64,000 nucleotides of DNA, taken from assembly GCF_021440085.1 (NCBI RefSeq), contig NZ_JAKCPW010000007.1:124001-188000 (forward strand), given 5' to 3'. Position numbers and translations under genes: made by a program. The notes under the pieces are model-generated. The model had not been told where the DNA came from and made no database searches. It was given only the letters and a program-made list of their open reading frames with translations. This DNA is from Dyadobacter sp. CY261 (GTDB taxonomy: Bacteria > Bacteroidota > Bacteroidia > Cytophagales > Spirosomataceae). Within the stretch, counting starts at the first letter, position 1. Every line of letters starts with the position of its first letter. Below are positions 24,676-33,370 of the stretch, piece by piece.

Positions 24676-26277
24676 GTGAAAACCGAAAACTTCAAAAAGG
24701 TCATGTATACATTCTTACGAAATATCATTGCAATTACGCTACTGACAGCCGCGTCAGGCTGTGACAGGGAGCTGTTGGAAACCATACCCAATGACCGTTT
24801 GCCGGTCGAGCTGTTCTGGAAAACGGAGCAGGATGCTACCATGGCAGCCAATGCGATCTACACTTACCTGGAAGGCCCCGGCATTTTTAGCTGGGACGGA
24901 ATGACTGACATCGGGCATACAAACCAGAGTTTTGCCACCGAGGCGCTGATCGAAAAAGGACAGACCGACGCATTGAATGCGAAAATACTGTCGGAATGGA
25001 CCAATGCCTACAAAGGGATCCGGGCTGCAAACAGTTTTTTCAGCAATATTGATAAGGTGCAAAGTGCCGACCCGAAGAAAATTAGTCTGCTGAAAGGCGA
25101 AGTAAAGTTTTTAAGGGCATACCTGTATTTGAAACTGGCCAGTTTGTACGGCGATGTTCCGCTGATCACCGATGAAATTTCTTTGGAAGAAAGCCGACAG
25201 GTTAAACGCGCTCCGGTGGAAGCGATTTGGGATTTTGTTACCTCAGAACTGACCGAATCTGCTGGCTTGCTGGCATCTGCTCCGCAGCAGAAAGGACGTA
25301 TCACCAAGGGGGCCGCGTTGGGTCTGAAAGCCAGGGCGTTGTTGTATGCAGGGCGTTACGAAGGCTCAGCCGCAGCGGCCAGGGAAGTGATGGATCTAAA
25401 AGTTTATAGCTTATATCCTTCCTACGAAAAATTGTTTACTTATGAAGCTGAGAACAACCAGGAAGTAATTCTTGACAAACAGTTTATTAAGGATAATTAT
25501 AACAATAATGTGTTTGCAACTATGGCTCCTTACAGCCAGCAGGCTAGTACCAATTCATTTGTACCAACCAAAAACCTTGTCGATGCATATGCAATGAACA
25601 ATGGGAAGGACATTACAGATCCGGAAAGTGCTTTTGATCCTAAAAGCCCCTATTCGAACAGGGATCCGCGGCTTAGATACTCCGTTTTTGTAACGGGGGA
25701 AAAGCTGCCGGATGGGAAGATTTATAATCCCAATCCTGGCAGCGGCACAGCTGATGCAGTGGGTTACAGTTATATAACCTCAACCACAGGCTTCACTTTG
25801 AAGAAGTATATTAACCCCCAGGACCTGGCGCAGCCTGCTAATTGCGGGATCAATATCGTGTTGATGCGCTATGCAGAGATATTGTTGACTTACGCTGAGG
25901 CGAAGATCGAGCTGAACCAATTGGATCAAAGTGTGCTGGACGCAATTAACCTGGTTCGTCAAAGAGGCGACGTCAACATGCCTCCAATGAAAGATTTGGC
26001 TTCCCAGCAGATCATGCGGCAAATCGTGCGGAAAGAACGATTGGTCGAGTTGGCCTTCGAGGGTTTCCGCTTCTTCGATTTACGCCGGTGGCGCATGGCA
26101 GAAGAGGTACTTCCCGGCAAGGTATACGGTATGACCTATGTCGACAATGGAAGCCTGAAAACCATTGAAGCACCTGCCTTTGAAAGGGCTTTCAATAAGA
26201 ATAGGGATTATCTCTGGCCAATTCCCCAGAAAGAGCGTGACCTGAACCCTGCATTGACACAAAATCCGAACTGGTAA
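24676..26277 (+). CDS. RagB/SusD family outer-membrane lipoprotein
   Basis: This 533-residue protein pairs with the preceding SusC. It is read from the GTG at 24676; an ATG at 24703 also gives the signal NIIAITLLTAASGC with the lipidation Cys. The body shows SusD helices: FWKTEQDATMAANAIYTYL, VKFLRAYLYLKLASLYGDVPLI near residue 145, TKGAALGLKARALLYAGRYEGSA and the C-terminal FRFFDLRRW followed by LWPIPQKERDLNPALTQNP. It binds the ligand at the cell surface. The metallohydrolase gene follows after 10 bases, suggesting the ligand is processed after capture. Confidence 0.95.
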   Translation: MKTENFKKVMYTFLRNIIAITLLTAASGCDRELLETIPNDRLPVELFWKTEQDATMAANAIYTYLEGPGIFSWDGMTDIGHTNQSFATEALIEKGQTDALNAKILSEWTNAYKGIRAANSFFSNIDKVQSADPKKISLLKGEVKFLRAYLYLKLASLYGDVPLITDEISLEESRQVKRAPVEAIWDFVTSELTESAGLLASAPQQKGRITKGAALGLKARALLYAGRYEGSAAAAREVMDLKVYSLYPSYEKLFTYEAENNQEVILDKQFIKDNYNNNVFATMAPYSQQASTNSFVPTKNLVDAYAMNNGKDITDPESAFDPKSPYSNRDPRLRYSVFVTGEKLPDGKIYNPNPGSGTADAVGYSYITSTTGFTLKKYINPQDLAQPANCGINIVLMRYAEILLTYAEAKIELNQLDQSVLDAINLVRQRGDVNMPPMKDLASQQIMRQIVRKERLVELAFEGFRFFDLRRWRMAEEVLPGKVYGMTYVDNGSLKTIEAPAFERAFNKNRDYLWPIPQKERDLNPALTQNPNW

Positions 26278-26287
26278 TCTGAAACAT

Positions 26288-28366
26288 ATGCATATCATTC
26301 AAATTAGCCTGATTGCGTTTTTTTTGCTTTTGGCCAACCGGCAGGTAATCGCTGCAGGTTCGGTGGTGGATCAACGGATTCACCACCTGCGGGCAGGTGC
26401 GGAGCGTGAATGGGATAGTTTCACCGGAACACCGCAAAAGCAGCTCACTATCACTTTTGACGCAAAAGAATATTCATCCGAGACAACGCTTAGCCTCAGG
26501 CAGCAGGACGTGAAGGCCCGGTGGGTTGTAAACCTGAACGGCCACGAACTTGGAAAGCTGGATCAGGATGAAAATGCGCGGGTGCGGTATTTATCTGTTC
26601 CGCCGAATGCTTTGAAGGCAACCGGCAACATTCTCACCATTCAATGCATCGATTTATCCGGAAAAGCGGAGCTGTTGCCGGATGATATTCTGGTCGGTGA
26701 CATTCAGTTGCTCGATCGCCCGGAGCAGCGGCTACTGGAAGAAGTGCAGGTTAACGTGAGCGTTTTGGATAAAGGACTTAACCATCCGGTTCCTTCAAGG
26801 ATTACCATTACTACATTACAAATGGCACTGCAACCTGTTCGGGTGACACCAGGGCAGCCATTGGCGGTACGGACAGGGTGTATTTATACTGGGAACGGAA
26901 AGGCATCATTCTCCTTACCCGAGGGAAAATACAAACTGTATGCAAGCCGTGGATTTGAGTACAGCGTGGATTCCCTATTGCTGGAAGTTAAAAAGGACAA
27001 ACCTGTAAACTATCAATTCATCCTCAGCAAAGAAGTGCCTACGCAAGGATGGGTATCTTCGGATACCCACATTCATACCTTCACGAACTCGGGCCATGGA
27101 GACGCGACGGTGGAGGAGCGGTTGCTGAGCATTGCCGGCGAAGGCATCGATCTGCCTGTGTTTACGGATCATAATATGGTATACGATGCCAAGCCATTGA
27201 TTCGAAAAATGGGGCTGGACACGGTGTTTACTCCAATCACCGGCAACGAGTTTACCACCAAGGTGGGCCATTTTAATGTTTTTCCCCTGGCAGACGATGC
27301 TAAGACGGCGGATCATCAGGTGAAAGACTGGACATCGGTCTCCAAAGCTTTGGGCAGCAATAAACAGGTGATCGTCTTAAATCATGGCCGCAATATTTTC
27401 TACAATTTCCAGCCATTTGGCCCATCACGGCACATTTCGATAGCCGGACAGGATCTGGATGGCTGGCAATTGCCAGCGAATGCAATGGAGGTGATGAATT
27501 CGAGTGCGCAGCAAAGGGACATTATGCAGTTGTACAGGGACTGGTTTGGCCTGCTCAACAGAGGGCATTTCCTGACGCCAATCGGTTCGAGTGATTCCCA
27601 TGATGTAATGCGGTATCTGGTGGGGCAGGGGAGAACCTATATCCGGTGCGAGGATAGCAAAACCGGAAAAATCGACGTTGGTGAAGCGACCGATCAACTT
27701 TTGGCCGGCCGGGTAATGGTAAGCTTCGGGCTCCTGGCCGAAATCAAGGTGAATGGGAAATACGGCCCGGGCGACATTGCGCCGTTATCAGGCAAAGATT
27801 TGAAAATTTCCGCCCGGGTGCTGGCGCCTTCCTGGATCAAAGCGGACCGGATTACATTGTATGCCAACGGAAAAAAGATACGTGAAGCCCGCATTAACCA
27901 AAATGGAAAGAATGGTGTGAAATGGGAGGGAAGCTGGACGGTGCCAGCCGGCTCCCAGGACACGTATTTCGTAGCCATCGCGGAAGGGCCCGATCCATCC
28001 CACCCATTCTGGATCATCCCGAAACCCTATTCACGTGTTTCCAGTGTGTGGAACCCTCAGGTGATAGGTTCTTCCGGTGCTGTGTGGGTAGATGCCGATG
28101 GCGATTCAAGGAAAACGAGCGCGTATGACTACGCGAATAAATTGTATAAACATGCGAACGGGAGTATTAAAGAGCTTTGCAAAGAACTCGAATCCTTCGA
28201 TGAGTCGGTTGGGGTGCAGATTGCTTCCATTCTCCATGCCCACAGCAGGTTAACAGAGGTGATTTCTTCGGACACATTTAAGCATGCACCGCAATCGGTC
28301 AAAAGTGGGTTCGAACTTTTTGTTAAGTCCCTGGAAGAGACCAAACGGGCGGGGACGAATAAGTGA
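26288..28366 (+). CDS. CehA/McbA-family metallohydrolase (PHP-like), secreted
   Basis: The 692-residue enzyme has a signal peptide (IQISLIAFFLLLANRQVIAAG), a beta-rich N-domain and a PHP-like hydrolase core. Metal motifs are DTHIHTF near residue 258, FTDHNM near 292, NEFTTKVGHFNVF near 320, HGR near 365 and GSSDSHDV near 433. Members hydrolyse phosphotriester, carbamate or related esters; the substrate here is unknown. It sits in one operon with SusC and SusD and would act in the periplasm or on the surface on the imported molecule. The C-terminal 200 residues are beta-rich, then helical. Confidence 0.9.
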   Translation: MHIIQISLIAFFLLLANRQVIAAGSVVDQRIHHLRAGAEREWDSFTGTPQKQLTITFDAKEYSSETTLSLRQQDVKARWVVNLNGHELGKLDQDENARVRYLSVPPNALKATGNILTIQCIDLSGKAELLPDDILVGDIQLLDRPEQRLLEEVQVNVSVLDKGLNHPVPSRITITTLQMALQPVRVTPGQPLAVRTGCIYTGNGKASFSLPEGKYKLYASRGFEYSVDSLLLEVKKDKPVNYQFILSKEVPTQGWVSSDTHIHTFTNSGHGDATVEERLLSIAGEGIDLPVFTDHNMVYDAKPLIRKMGLDTVFTPITGNEFTTKVGHFNVFPLADDAKTADHQVKDWTSVSKALGSNKQVIVLNHGRNIFYNFQPFGPSRHISIAGQDLDGWQLPANAMEVMNSSAQQRDIMQLYRDWFGLLNRGHFLTPIGSSDSHDVMRYLVGQGRTYIRCEDSKTGKIDVGEATDQLLAGRVMVSFGLLAEIKVNGKYGPGDIAPLSGKDLKISARVLAPSWIKADRITLYANGKKIREARINQNGKNGVKWEGSWTVPAGSQDTYFVAIAEGPDPSHPFWIIPKPYSRVSSVWNPQVIGSSGAVWVDADGDSRKTSAYDYANKLYKHANGSIKELCKELESFDESVGVQIASILHAHSRLTEVISSDTFKHAPQSVKSGFELFVKSLEETKRAGTNK

Positions 28367-28416
28367 TGGTATTCTTTGCACAGCTGCTCTGAAATGGCTG
28401 CTACAAAAGAAAGCGT

Positions 28417-29052
28417 TTATTGGCGCCATACCGGGTACTTTTGCGCCTCAGGCCGTTCACTGCCTGCGAATTGCACCCGAGCAGAGAGACTATGTAAGAT
28501 ATCAGCAAACCTTTGATAGCGTTGGTAACCACTAACTTTAATCCCCTTACCATCTATTGTAAAGGTCAGGGTAGGTGATTCTGTGATATTGTTTATCCTG
28601 ATTTTTTGCTGGTCTTCATAAAGGGATTGACGGCATGCTCTGCTATCGAAGTCTTGTCCGAAACGATGCAGATCAAATATTCCACGGTTGTTTTTGCTTA
28701 CTTGCCGGGCGATCTGCACCAGCACGTCTAGCTTCGAAATATCCTGGTGCTCGACCATACATGCTTTCCTGAGTTCTGCCAGGTAAAGATCAGCAGTCCA
28801 TTGGGACTGTAGTGATGCTGCTTTCACCGCCAGGCAGGCCATATCACGCGGAACCTTCGCAGTTCTGGCAGTTTCGTGACCCAAAGCGGGAAGTTGGGGA
28901 ACGCCTGTCATGCAAATCTGAAGGCTTACAAACTCTTTAAAATTTGTTAGAAGTTCTTCCCAGGTTCGCTGCATAGCCCAACTGGCTGCGCACTGTGGAT
29001 AGGTATAGTAAACCACCTTAACCTTATCGCAATGAGAGTTTTGTAAATCCAT
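28417..29052 (-). CDS. DsbA/SpxH-like thioredoxin-fold protein lacking the CxxC pair
   Basis: The 211-residue protein starts VKVVYYTYPQCAASWAMQRTWEELL, the first strand and active-site helix of DsbA-like proteins, where Pro-Gln-Cys-Ala-Ala-Ser stands in place of C-P-x-C; only one Cys remains. The end, NNITESPTLTFTIDGKGIKVSGYQRYQRF near 165-195, has the cis-Pro loop (S-P-T-L) and the G-Y-Q pattern of this fold. It is cytosolic, having no signal. It may act as an adaptor like YjbH/SpxH rather than as an oxidoreductase. Convergent with the metallohydrolase gene. Confidence 0.7.
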   Translation of the reverse strand: MDLQNSHCDKVKVVYYTYPQCAASWAMQRTWEELLTNFKEFVSLQICMTGVPQLPALGHETARTAKVPRDMACLAVKAASLQSQWTADLYLAELRKACMVEHQDISKLDVLVQIARQVSKNNRGIFDLHRFGQDFDSRACRQSLYEDQQKIRINNITESPTLTFTIDGKGIKVSGYQRYQRFADILHSLSARVQFAGSERPEAQKYPVWRQ

Positions 29053-29244
29053 GTCCGTCCTGTTTAGTTGAAAAATCCAGAGGATTAAAAGTCAGGTGAG
29101 CCCGGTGCAGGGCAGGACGATCAGCGCCAGTGAAGCAAGGCCATAAATGCTACAAAAACCGCGCCGTTATCTGTCAAATATTGAACTTTGCCGAAATACC
29201 CTGTAATAGGTGCACCGGATCACCATGGGTCGCGTAAATGGGGA

Positions 29245-29650
29245 TCAAATGTGACCCGGTTTCTGATTGGCGTCCAGCGGTTTGACCACCAGCGGGTAGC
29301 CGAGCTCGGCTACTGCCTGCAAAACCTCTTCTTCACTGCTCACGGTCATGCCGGCCGGAACAAGCATTCCTGCCCCGCCGAGTAATTCTTTCAAGCGCCC
29401 TATGCTCGACGACGTGACCTTTCCAAGTCCCGTCTTTTACCCTTTCAAAAAAGCCGCCGGCATGGCCTTCTGAGCAATAATGGCTTTGAAGGCTTGGCAT
29501 TGCCAACTTTAATCTGTGGTAGAATCCCTCGATCCTGTTGGTTGGCATCTCTTCAAGCTCCTCAAGGTCCAACTTCATGACTACCAACCTGTTCTTGCGA
29601 ACCGACCCTATATTAGGGCCACGCATGTAACGGATATCAATGATTTTCAT
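29245..29650 (-). pseudogene. cphA: decayed cyanophycin synthetase gene
   Basis: From the ATG at 29650 the frame reads MKIIDIRYMRGPNIGSVRKN, LVVMKLDLEELEEMPTNRIEGF and HYCSEGHAGGFFERVKDGTWKGHVVEH, clearly the N-terminal domain of cyanophycin synthetase. After about residue 90 the sequence jumps, in another frame, to LKELLGGAGMLVPAGMTVSSEEEVLQAVAELGYPLVVKPLDANQ, which is the ATP-grasp domain about 120 residues further on in a full enzyme of around 870 residues. The frame then stops at 29245. So there is an internal deletion with frameshift and loss of the whole 3' part. Confidence 0.85.
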
Positions 29651-29796
29651 AACGTTTGCAAAAACTTAAATAATTATGGATGATCACTAACTTGAAAATC
29701 GGATGGAGGCGGGTATGAATAAATGTGCCAGCAGATTTGGACCTGTCAAGTGGCGGCTCTTACTCAGGAAAGCAATAGTTTTTATATTTTTCGTAG

Positions 29797-30009
29797 AAAA
29801 TATTGCGCAATGCCATTGAAGTAGTAGAAAAGTCGGTGATGGCTTTGGAAAACAATCCATTGTTCAACGCAGGCAAAGGCTCGGTTTTCACCTCGGAAGG
29901 TACACATGAAGCCGATGCAGCCATCATGTGTGGCAAAACACTGACAGCCGGAGCGGTAGCGGCCGTGACCAATATACGTAACCCGATATTCCTGGCCAGT
30001 GATCCATGA
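29797..30009 (+). pseudogene. isoaspartyl peptidase / plant-type asparaginase relic
   Basis: The frame reads NAIEVVEKSVMALENNPLFNAGKGSVFTSEGTHEADAAIMCGKTLTAGAVAAVTNIRNPI. The N-P-L-F-N-A-G-K-G-x-V-F block and E-x-D-A-x-I-M-x-G are diagnostic of the N-terminal alpha chain of isoaspartyl peptidases. The catalytic Thr region, at about residue 180 of the enzyme, is missing, and a stop precedes the block. Such enzymes release amino acids from beta-Asp-Arg dipeptides made during cyanophycin breakdown, matching the neighbouring cphA relic. Confidence 0.8.
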
Positions 30010-30089
30010 AATGCATTATAAAGTCAATAGCTGGCAGCAGATTTTGTGCTCACCACAATCATCAGTCTGGTGATCGGGACAGCAATTTT

Positions 30090-31064
30090 TCAGGCGAGGC
30101 GGTTTAAATGAGAGATCACGTTTCTTCCAAACTCGTCAATAAAGTAAGACTGGTTCAGGTTTACATTGTGGAGGTAAAGCTGCGATACGCCCGCCTCGAT
30201 GTCTTTGGACAACCACTCCACATGCTGCTCCGCACTGTCGGAGATCCTGACACCCGACGCCATATCCTCGGGCCTTACTACGGTTCCGGCTGCATCGAAA
30301 CCCACCGGAGATCGAATATCAGATAGGAGCGATGACGCAAATACGTTGTTTCGCCATTGCTGGTGAGCCCCCTGTGTAGCTTTTTCCAGGGTCGTATCGT
30401 ACGACAATTGTACTTTAAGGTAAACTGGTTTGCCCTCCCCGCCTCCTGACCGGAATGCGTCGATCATTCTTTTCAATTCCACCTGCGGCCGCGATGTGGT
30501 GATCATCGCGTCGGCCCAGCCACCGACCCACCGCGCCGTTTGCTCCGTGAGCGCAGCGCCTACGATGTCAGGCATGTAGCCGGGCAGTGTGTATAACTTC
30601 GCGTCATAAACCTGCACCAGACCGTCGTGCGTCACCGTTTCTCCTGCCCATAATGCGCGCATGATATCGACGCATTCTTTAAGCCTTCGGTTGCGATCGC
30701 CTTTGGCTGGCCACCTTTCTGCGGTGATGTGCTCGTTCAGAAATTGTCCGCTGCCCACCGCGATCCAGAACCGCTGCGGAAACATTTCGCACAGCGTGGC
30801 GACTGCCTGCGCGATAATAGCGGGGTGATAGCGCTGGCCGGGTGCATTGACGATTCCGTAATGCAGGTCCGTTGCCTGCATAGCCGCTCCAAGCCAACTC
30901 CACGCGAAGCCGCTTTCACCCTGCGTTTCACTCCACGGAAAGAAATGGTCGGAGCTGAGCGCACTTGTAAAACCCGCCTGCTGGGCCTGCCTGACATATG
31001 TCGTCAGCTCACTTGGTTTGAACTGCTCGTGAGAAGCGTGGTAACCTATATGGATCTTGGTCAT
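30090..31064 (-). CDS. LLM-class flavin oxidoreductase, TIGR03885-like
   Basis: The 324-residue luciferase-like barrel reads IHIGYHASHEQFKPSELTTYVRQAQQAGFTSALSSDHFFPW at the start, GFAWSWLGAAMQATDLHYGIVNAPGQRYHPAIIAQAVATL near 52-92 and RFWIAVGSGQFLNEHITAERWPAKGDRNRRL, the pattern of the short TIGR03885 group (probable non-F420 flavin type). Substrate is unknown. It overlaps the CinA-like gene by four bases (ATGA), so the two are translationally coupled, in the order CinA-like, oxidoreductase. Confidence 0.9.
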   Translation of the reverse strand: MTKIHIGYHASHEQFKPSELTTYVRQAQQAGFTSALSSDHFFPWSETQGESGFAWSWLGAAMQATDLHYGIVNAPGQRYHPAIIAQAVATLCEMFPQRFWIAVGSGQFLNEHITAERWPAKGDRNRRLKECVDIMRALWAGETVTHDGLVQVYDAKLYTLPGYMPDIVGAALTEQTARWVGGWADAMITTSRPQVELKRMIDAFRSGGGEGKPVYLKVQLSYDTTLEKATQGAHQQWRNNVFASSLLSDIRSPVGFDAAGTVVRPEDMASGVRISDSAEQHVEWLSKDIEAGVSQLYLHNVNLNQSYFIDEFGRNVISHLNRLA

Positions 31065-31549
31065 ATTGTTGTCTGTTTCAATTCATTGGTGATCGTTGAG
31101 GCAGCCAGGTCGGCCGCCAGCAGAACTATTTGCTCCGGCGTACCTTCAAACACATCTCTCACCGCCAGCGAGCCACCCCTTATCAGTATATGAATGAAGA
31201 TTGTGCCAACCGGCTTTTGTGGCGTTTCACTTCCACCGGGCGTGGTAAGCCCCGTCACCGCTACCTGAACGTCCGACTTAATCAGGTCTTTCAGGCGATT
31301 GGCCAGTTCTTTTGTAACCTCCGCCGATTCGGGGGTAAATTCTTCGATTAAGTAGGGACTAATGCCCAGAACATCTTTTTTTACTTCTGCGTCATAGCAG
31401 ACGAGCCCGCCTTTCAAGATGCTGCCCGAATATTCCGTTAACGAAAACTCGGCGGCCAGCCGCCCGGCAGTAACACTTTCTGCAAAAGCAATGGTCAGCC
31501 CTTGTTCTTTCAGGATCTGACCGCAATGATTAATTAATTCTGATGGCAT
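31061..31549 (-). CDS. CinA-like nicotinamide-nucleotide amidohydrolase
   Basis: The 162-residue protein is the stand-alone C-terminal CinA domain: FAESVTAGRLAAEFSLTEYSGSILKGGLVCYDAEVKKDVLGI near 20-61, TPESAEVTKELANRLKDLIKSDVQVAVTGLTTPGG near 72-107 and KPVGTIFIHI. The catalytic S-x-T-x-G motif (ESVTAG) is present. It deamidates nicotinamide mononucleotide to nicotinic acid mononucleotide in the pyridine salvage cycle. Cytosolic. The oxidoreductase gene starts inside its stop codon. Confidence 0.9.
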   Translation of the reverse strand: MPSELINHCGQILKEQGLTIAFAESVTAGRLAAEFSLTEYSGSILKGGLVCYDAEVKKDVLGISPYLIEEFTPESAEVTKELANRLKDLIKSDVQVAVTGLTTPGGSETPQKPVGTIFIHILIRGGSLAVRDVFEGTPEQIVLLAADLAASTITNELKQTTI

Positions 31550-31561
31550 GGTGGTGGTTGG

Positions 31562-32521
31562 TTACAATACAAGCTTTCTTTTTCTGGCAACGTCAGTCCC
31601 GATGACGTAGCCCAATCCGGCGATGGCTACCAGCGCGGCGCCGATTGCGATCCTCTCAGGCAAGCCGAGCGTCTTGGGTGGCAGCGATACAACTCCGTAC
31701 TCGTTGGTGATGGCTGGCTCGCGCACGTACCTGCCACGCGCCGGCACAGCTTTGCGATCAAAATCAGAAGCTAGCCTCCTTAAGTCCTGTTGCATCTGTT
31801 GTCCCTGCATAGGTTTTCCATGGCCGGTCGCGACCACCTCGGGTTGCAATGAAGCTAATGTCTCTACCGAACGTTTCGCAAGTTGCCAGTCACAGGTAAA
31901 GTATTTAGGCGGGCCGGATAAAACCCTCGTCTGGGTCAGTGTGGAGAAGGCCGATTCCTGTTTTGTGGTAACAAATGCGTCGCCAACAATCATTACCTTA
32001 TCTTCTTCACGCCACAAGCTGATATGGCCGGGTGAATGGCCGGGTGTATGGATGTAGCGCCACTGCGGAAGTGGTGGGATTTCACCGCTGAAAGGCAGGG
32101 ATTTAACTTCTCCGGTCAGGTTATTGGGTTCAATTGGGTAAAGGTCGGCCATGGCGGACATTAAGCCACCGCCCACGGACGAGTCGGCTGGCGGGTATGC
32201 CGATTTGCCCGTCAGGTACGGCATTTCCAGGTGGTGCGTGTAGACCGGTATTTCCCAGTCGCTAAGGAGATCTTCCAAAGAACCGGTATGGTCAAAATGC
32301 CCGTGGGTTAGCACGATTGCCAGCGGGGCAACGCCTTCACCAAAAAGCATTGCTGCCACCTCTTTTATTTTCTTGTAAGCGCTTTTGAGACCCGCATCAA
32401 CGAGTACCCATCCCTCCGCAGTGGACACAAAATATACATTCACGAAGATGTCCTTCATTCCCCAGACACCGTCGGCGACCTGGAAATAGCTTTCCTGGTT
32501 GGTTTTACTCGTTTCCATCAT
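31562..32521 (-). CDS. MBL-fold metallohydrolase with C-terminal membrane anchor
   Basis: The 319-residue protein has the metallo-beta-lactamase fold: LTHGHFDHTGSLEDLL near residues 72-87 (HxHxDH), HTPGHSPGHISLW near 156-168, VIVGDAF near 178 (the bridging Asp) and VVATGHGKPM near 232. A hydrophobic helix near 290-308 (IAIGAALVAIAGLGYVIGTDV) followed by ARKRKLVL looks like a C-terminal membrane anchor, unusual for soluble MBL enzymes. No signal peptide. Its substrate is unknown. It lies 12 bases upstream of the CinA-like gene and probably shares its operon. Confidence 0.88.
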   Translation of the reverse strand: MMETSKTNQESYFQVADGVWGMKDIFVNVYFVSTAEGWVLVDAGLKSAYKKIKEVAAMLFGEGVAPLAIVLTHGHFDHTGSLEDLLSDWEIPVYTHHLEMPYLTGKSAYPPADSSVGGGLMSAMADLYPIEPNNLTGEVKSLPFSGEIPPLPQWRYIHTPGHSPGHISLWREEDKVMIVGDAFVTTKQESAFSTLTQTRVLSGPPKYFTCDWQLAKRSVETLASLQPEVVATGHGKPMQGQQMQQDLRRLASDFDRKAVPARGRYVREPAITNEYGVVSLPPKTLGLPERIAIGAALVAIAGLGYVIGTDVARKRKLVL

Positions 32522-32828
32522 TTTCCGGATCAGTTAGTTTTCGTCAATTCGACCGCCTGCCCTATAAAATTGTGCCACCAAAAACCAACCCGGGTTTGTT
32601 GCTGACCCGCAAAGCGCATCGCCGGGGGCTGTTTGCTCAATATCCGTGGCAAGAATTTCCGCCCAAAGGCTCAGAGCGGCAAATGACAGTTAGGCGATAA
32701 GACGGACTTAACTCCGGAACATCGGGGCCTTGACGATAAGGTCTCGCACGTCTCGACTGCGATCAAAAATGGAAAGTTAGGCGGGGACCGACAGGGCGAC
32801 GGTCATACGAAGCGATAGAGATGGGTTT
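32522..32828. other. intergenic spacer, no gene seen
   Basis: Between the start of the MBL hydrolase gene and the end of the HxlR gene, both on the minus strand, I see no coding frame of note, no strong hairpin and no recognisable relic. It should hold the MBL operon promoter, but no clear box is visible. Confidence 0.5.
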
Positions 32829-33209
32829 TCAAAACTTAAATTCGTCGACCGGTTGGCGTTCACTAAAATCGCGGTGCATTGTACCCCATTCGGCCATAGC
32901 GTCAAGCATAGGTCGCATGGTGTTACCAAGTTCGGTGATCTCGTATTCTACCCGCGGTGGAACTTCGGCGTATACAACCCGGCGGACAATGCCATCCTGC
33001 TCAAGTTCACGCAACTGAGCGACCAGCATTCTTTCGGAAATACCTTCGATGGATTTTCTTAATTCACTGTAGCGCATTGTGCCGCAGACCAGCCGGCACA
33101 AAATAGCAGGTTTCCATCTGCCGCCCATTACCCGCAATGATACGGCCATACCGCAAGTGTCGATAATACGCTTCTCATTTATAGCGTTGGTGGATGTCTC
33201 TTTTCTCAT
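32829..33209 (-). CDS. HxlR-family transcriptional regulator
   Basis: The 126-residue winged-helix protein reads CGMAVSLRVMGGRWKPAILCRLV near 19-41, MRYSELRKSIEGISERMLVAQLRELEQDGIVRR near 45-77 and the wing RVEYEITELGNTM. A Cys at residue 19 just before the first helix is a likely thiol sensor. It may control itself through the inverted repeat at 33223-33249 and the oxidoreductase at 33521, which is divergently transcribed. Second HxlR regulator of the window, sequence clearly different from the one at 6725. Confidence 0.9.
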   Translation of the reverse strand: MRKETSTNAINEKRIIDTCGMAVSLRVMGGRWKPAILCRLVCGTMRYSELRKSIEGISERMLVAQLRELEQDGIVRRVVYAEVPPRVEYEITELGNTMRPMLDAMAEWGTMHRDFSERQPVDEFKF

Positions 33210-33222
33210 TTCTTACCTTTTT

Positions 33223-33260
33223 GTTAGTACCTGCTATTTCGTTACTTACTTGCAAATATA
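33223..33260 (-). promoter_or_regulatory. HxlR promoter -7 box and inverted repeat
   Basis: On the minus strand TATATTTG (33260-33253) matches the -7 box TAnnTTTG. Just downstream an inverted repeat (arms 33223-33230 and 33242-33249, six of eight pairs, 11-base spacer) covers the expected start. The arrangement is the same as at the other HxlR gene. No -33 TTG at the right spacing was found. Confidence 0.5.
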
Positions 33261-33312
33261 TAGGCGCCGAACCTAAGTTGCTCACATAATTCAGCAATAG
33301 ATACTATAAAAT

Positions 33313-33370
33313 GAAAAAGTTAGGAACAAAGTTGCCCTGGTAACTGGGGGAAGCCGTGGTATACGCCTCA
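33313..33370 (+). pseudogene. short-chain dehydrogenase (SDR) N-terminal relic
   Basis: The plus strand reads NKVALVTGGSRGI, the first strand and the dinucleotide-binding T-G-G-S-R-G-I loop of classical SDR enzymes. After that the similarity ends and a stop follows about 25 codons on. Only the first 15 or so codons survive. Confidence 0.55.

Noticed and set aside
32822..33276. Short plus-strand frames over the HxlR gene
   Set aside because: They overlap the winged-helix gene in antisense and lack start signals or domains.
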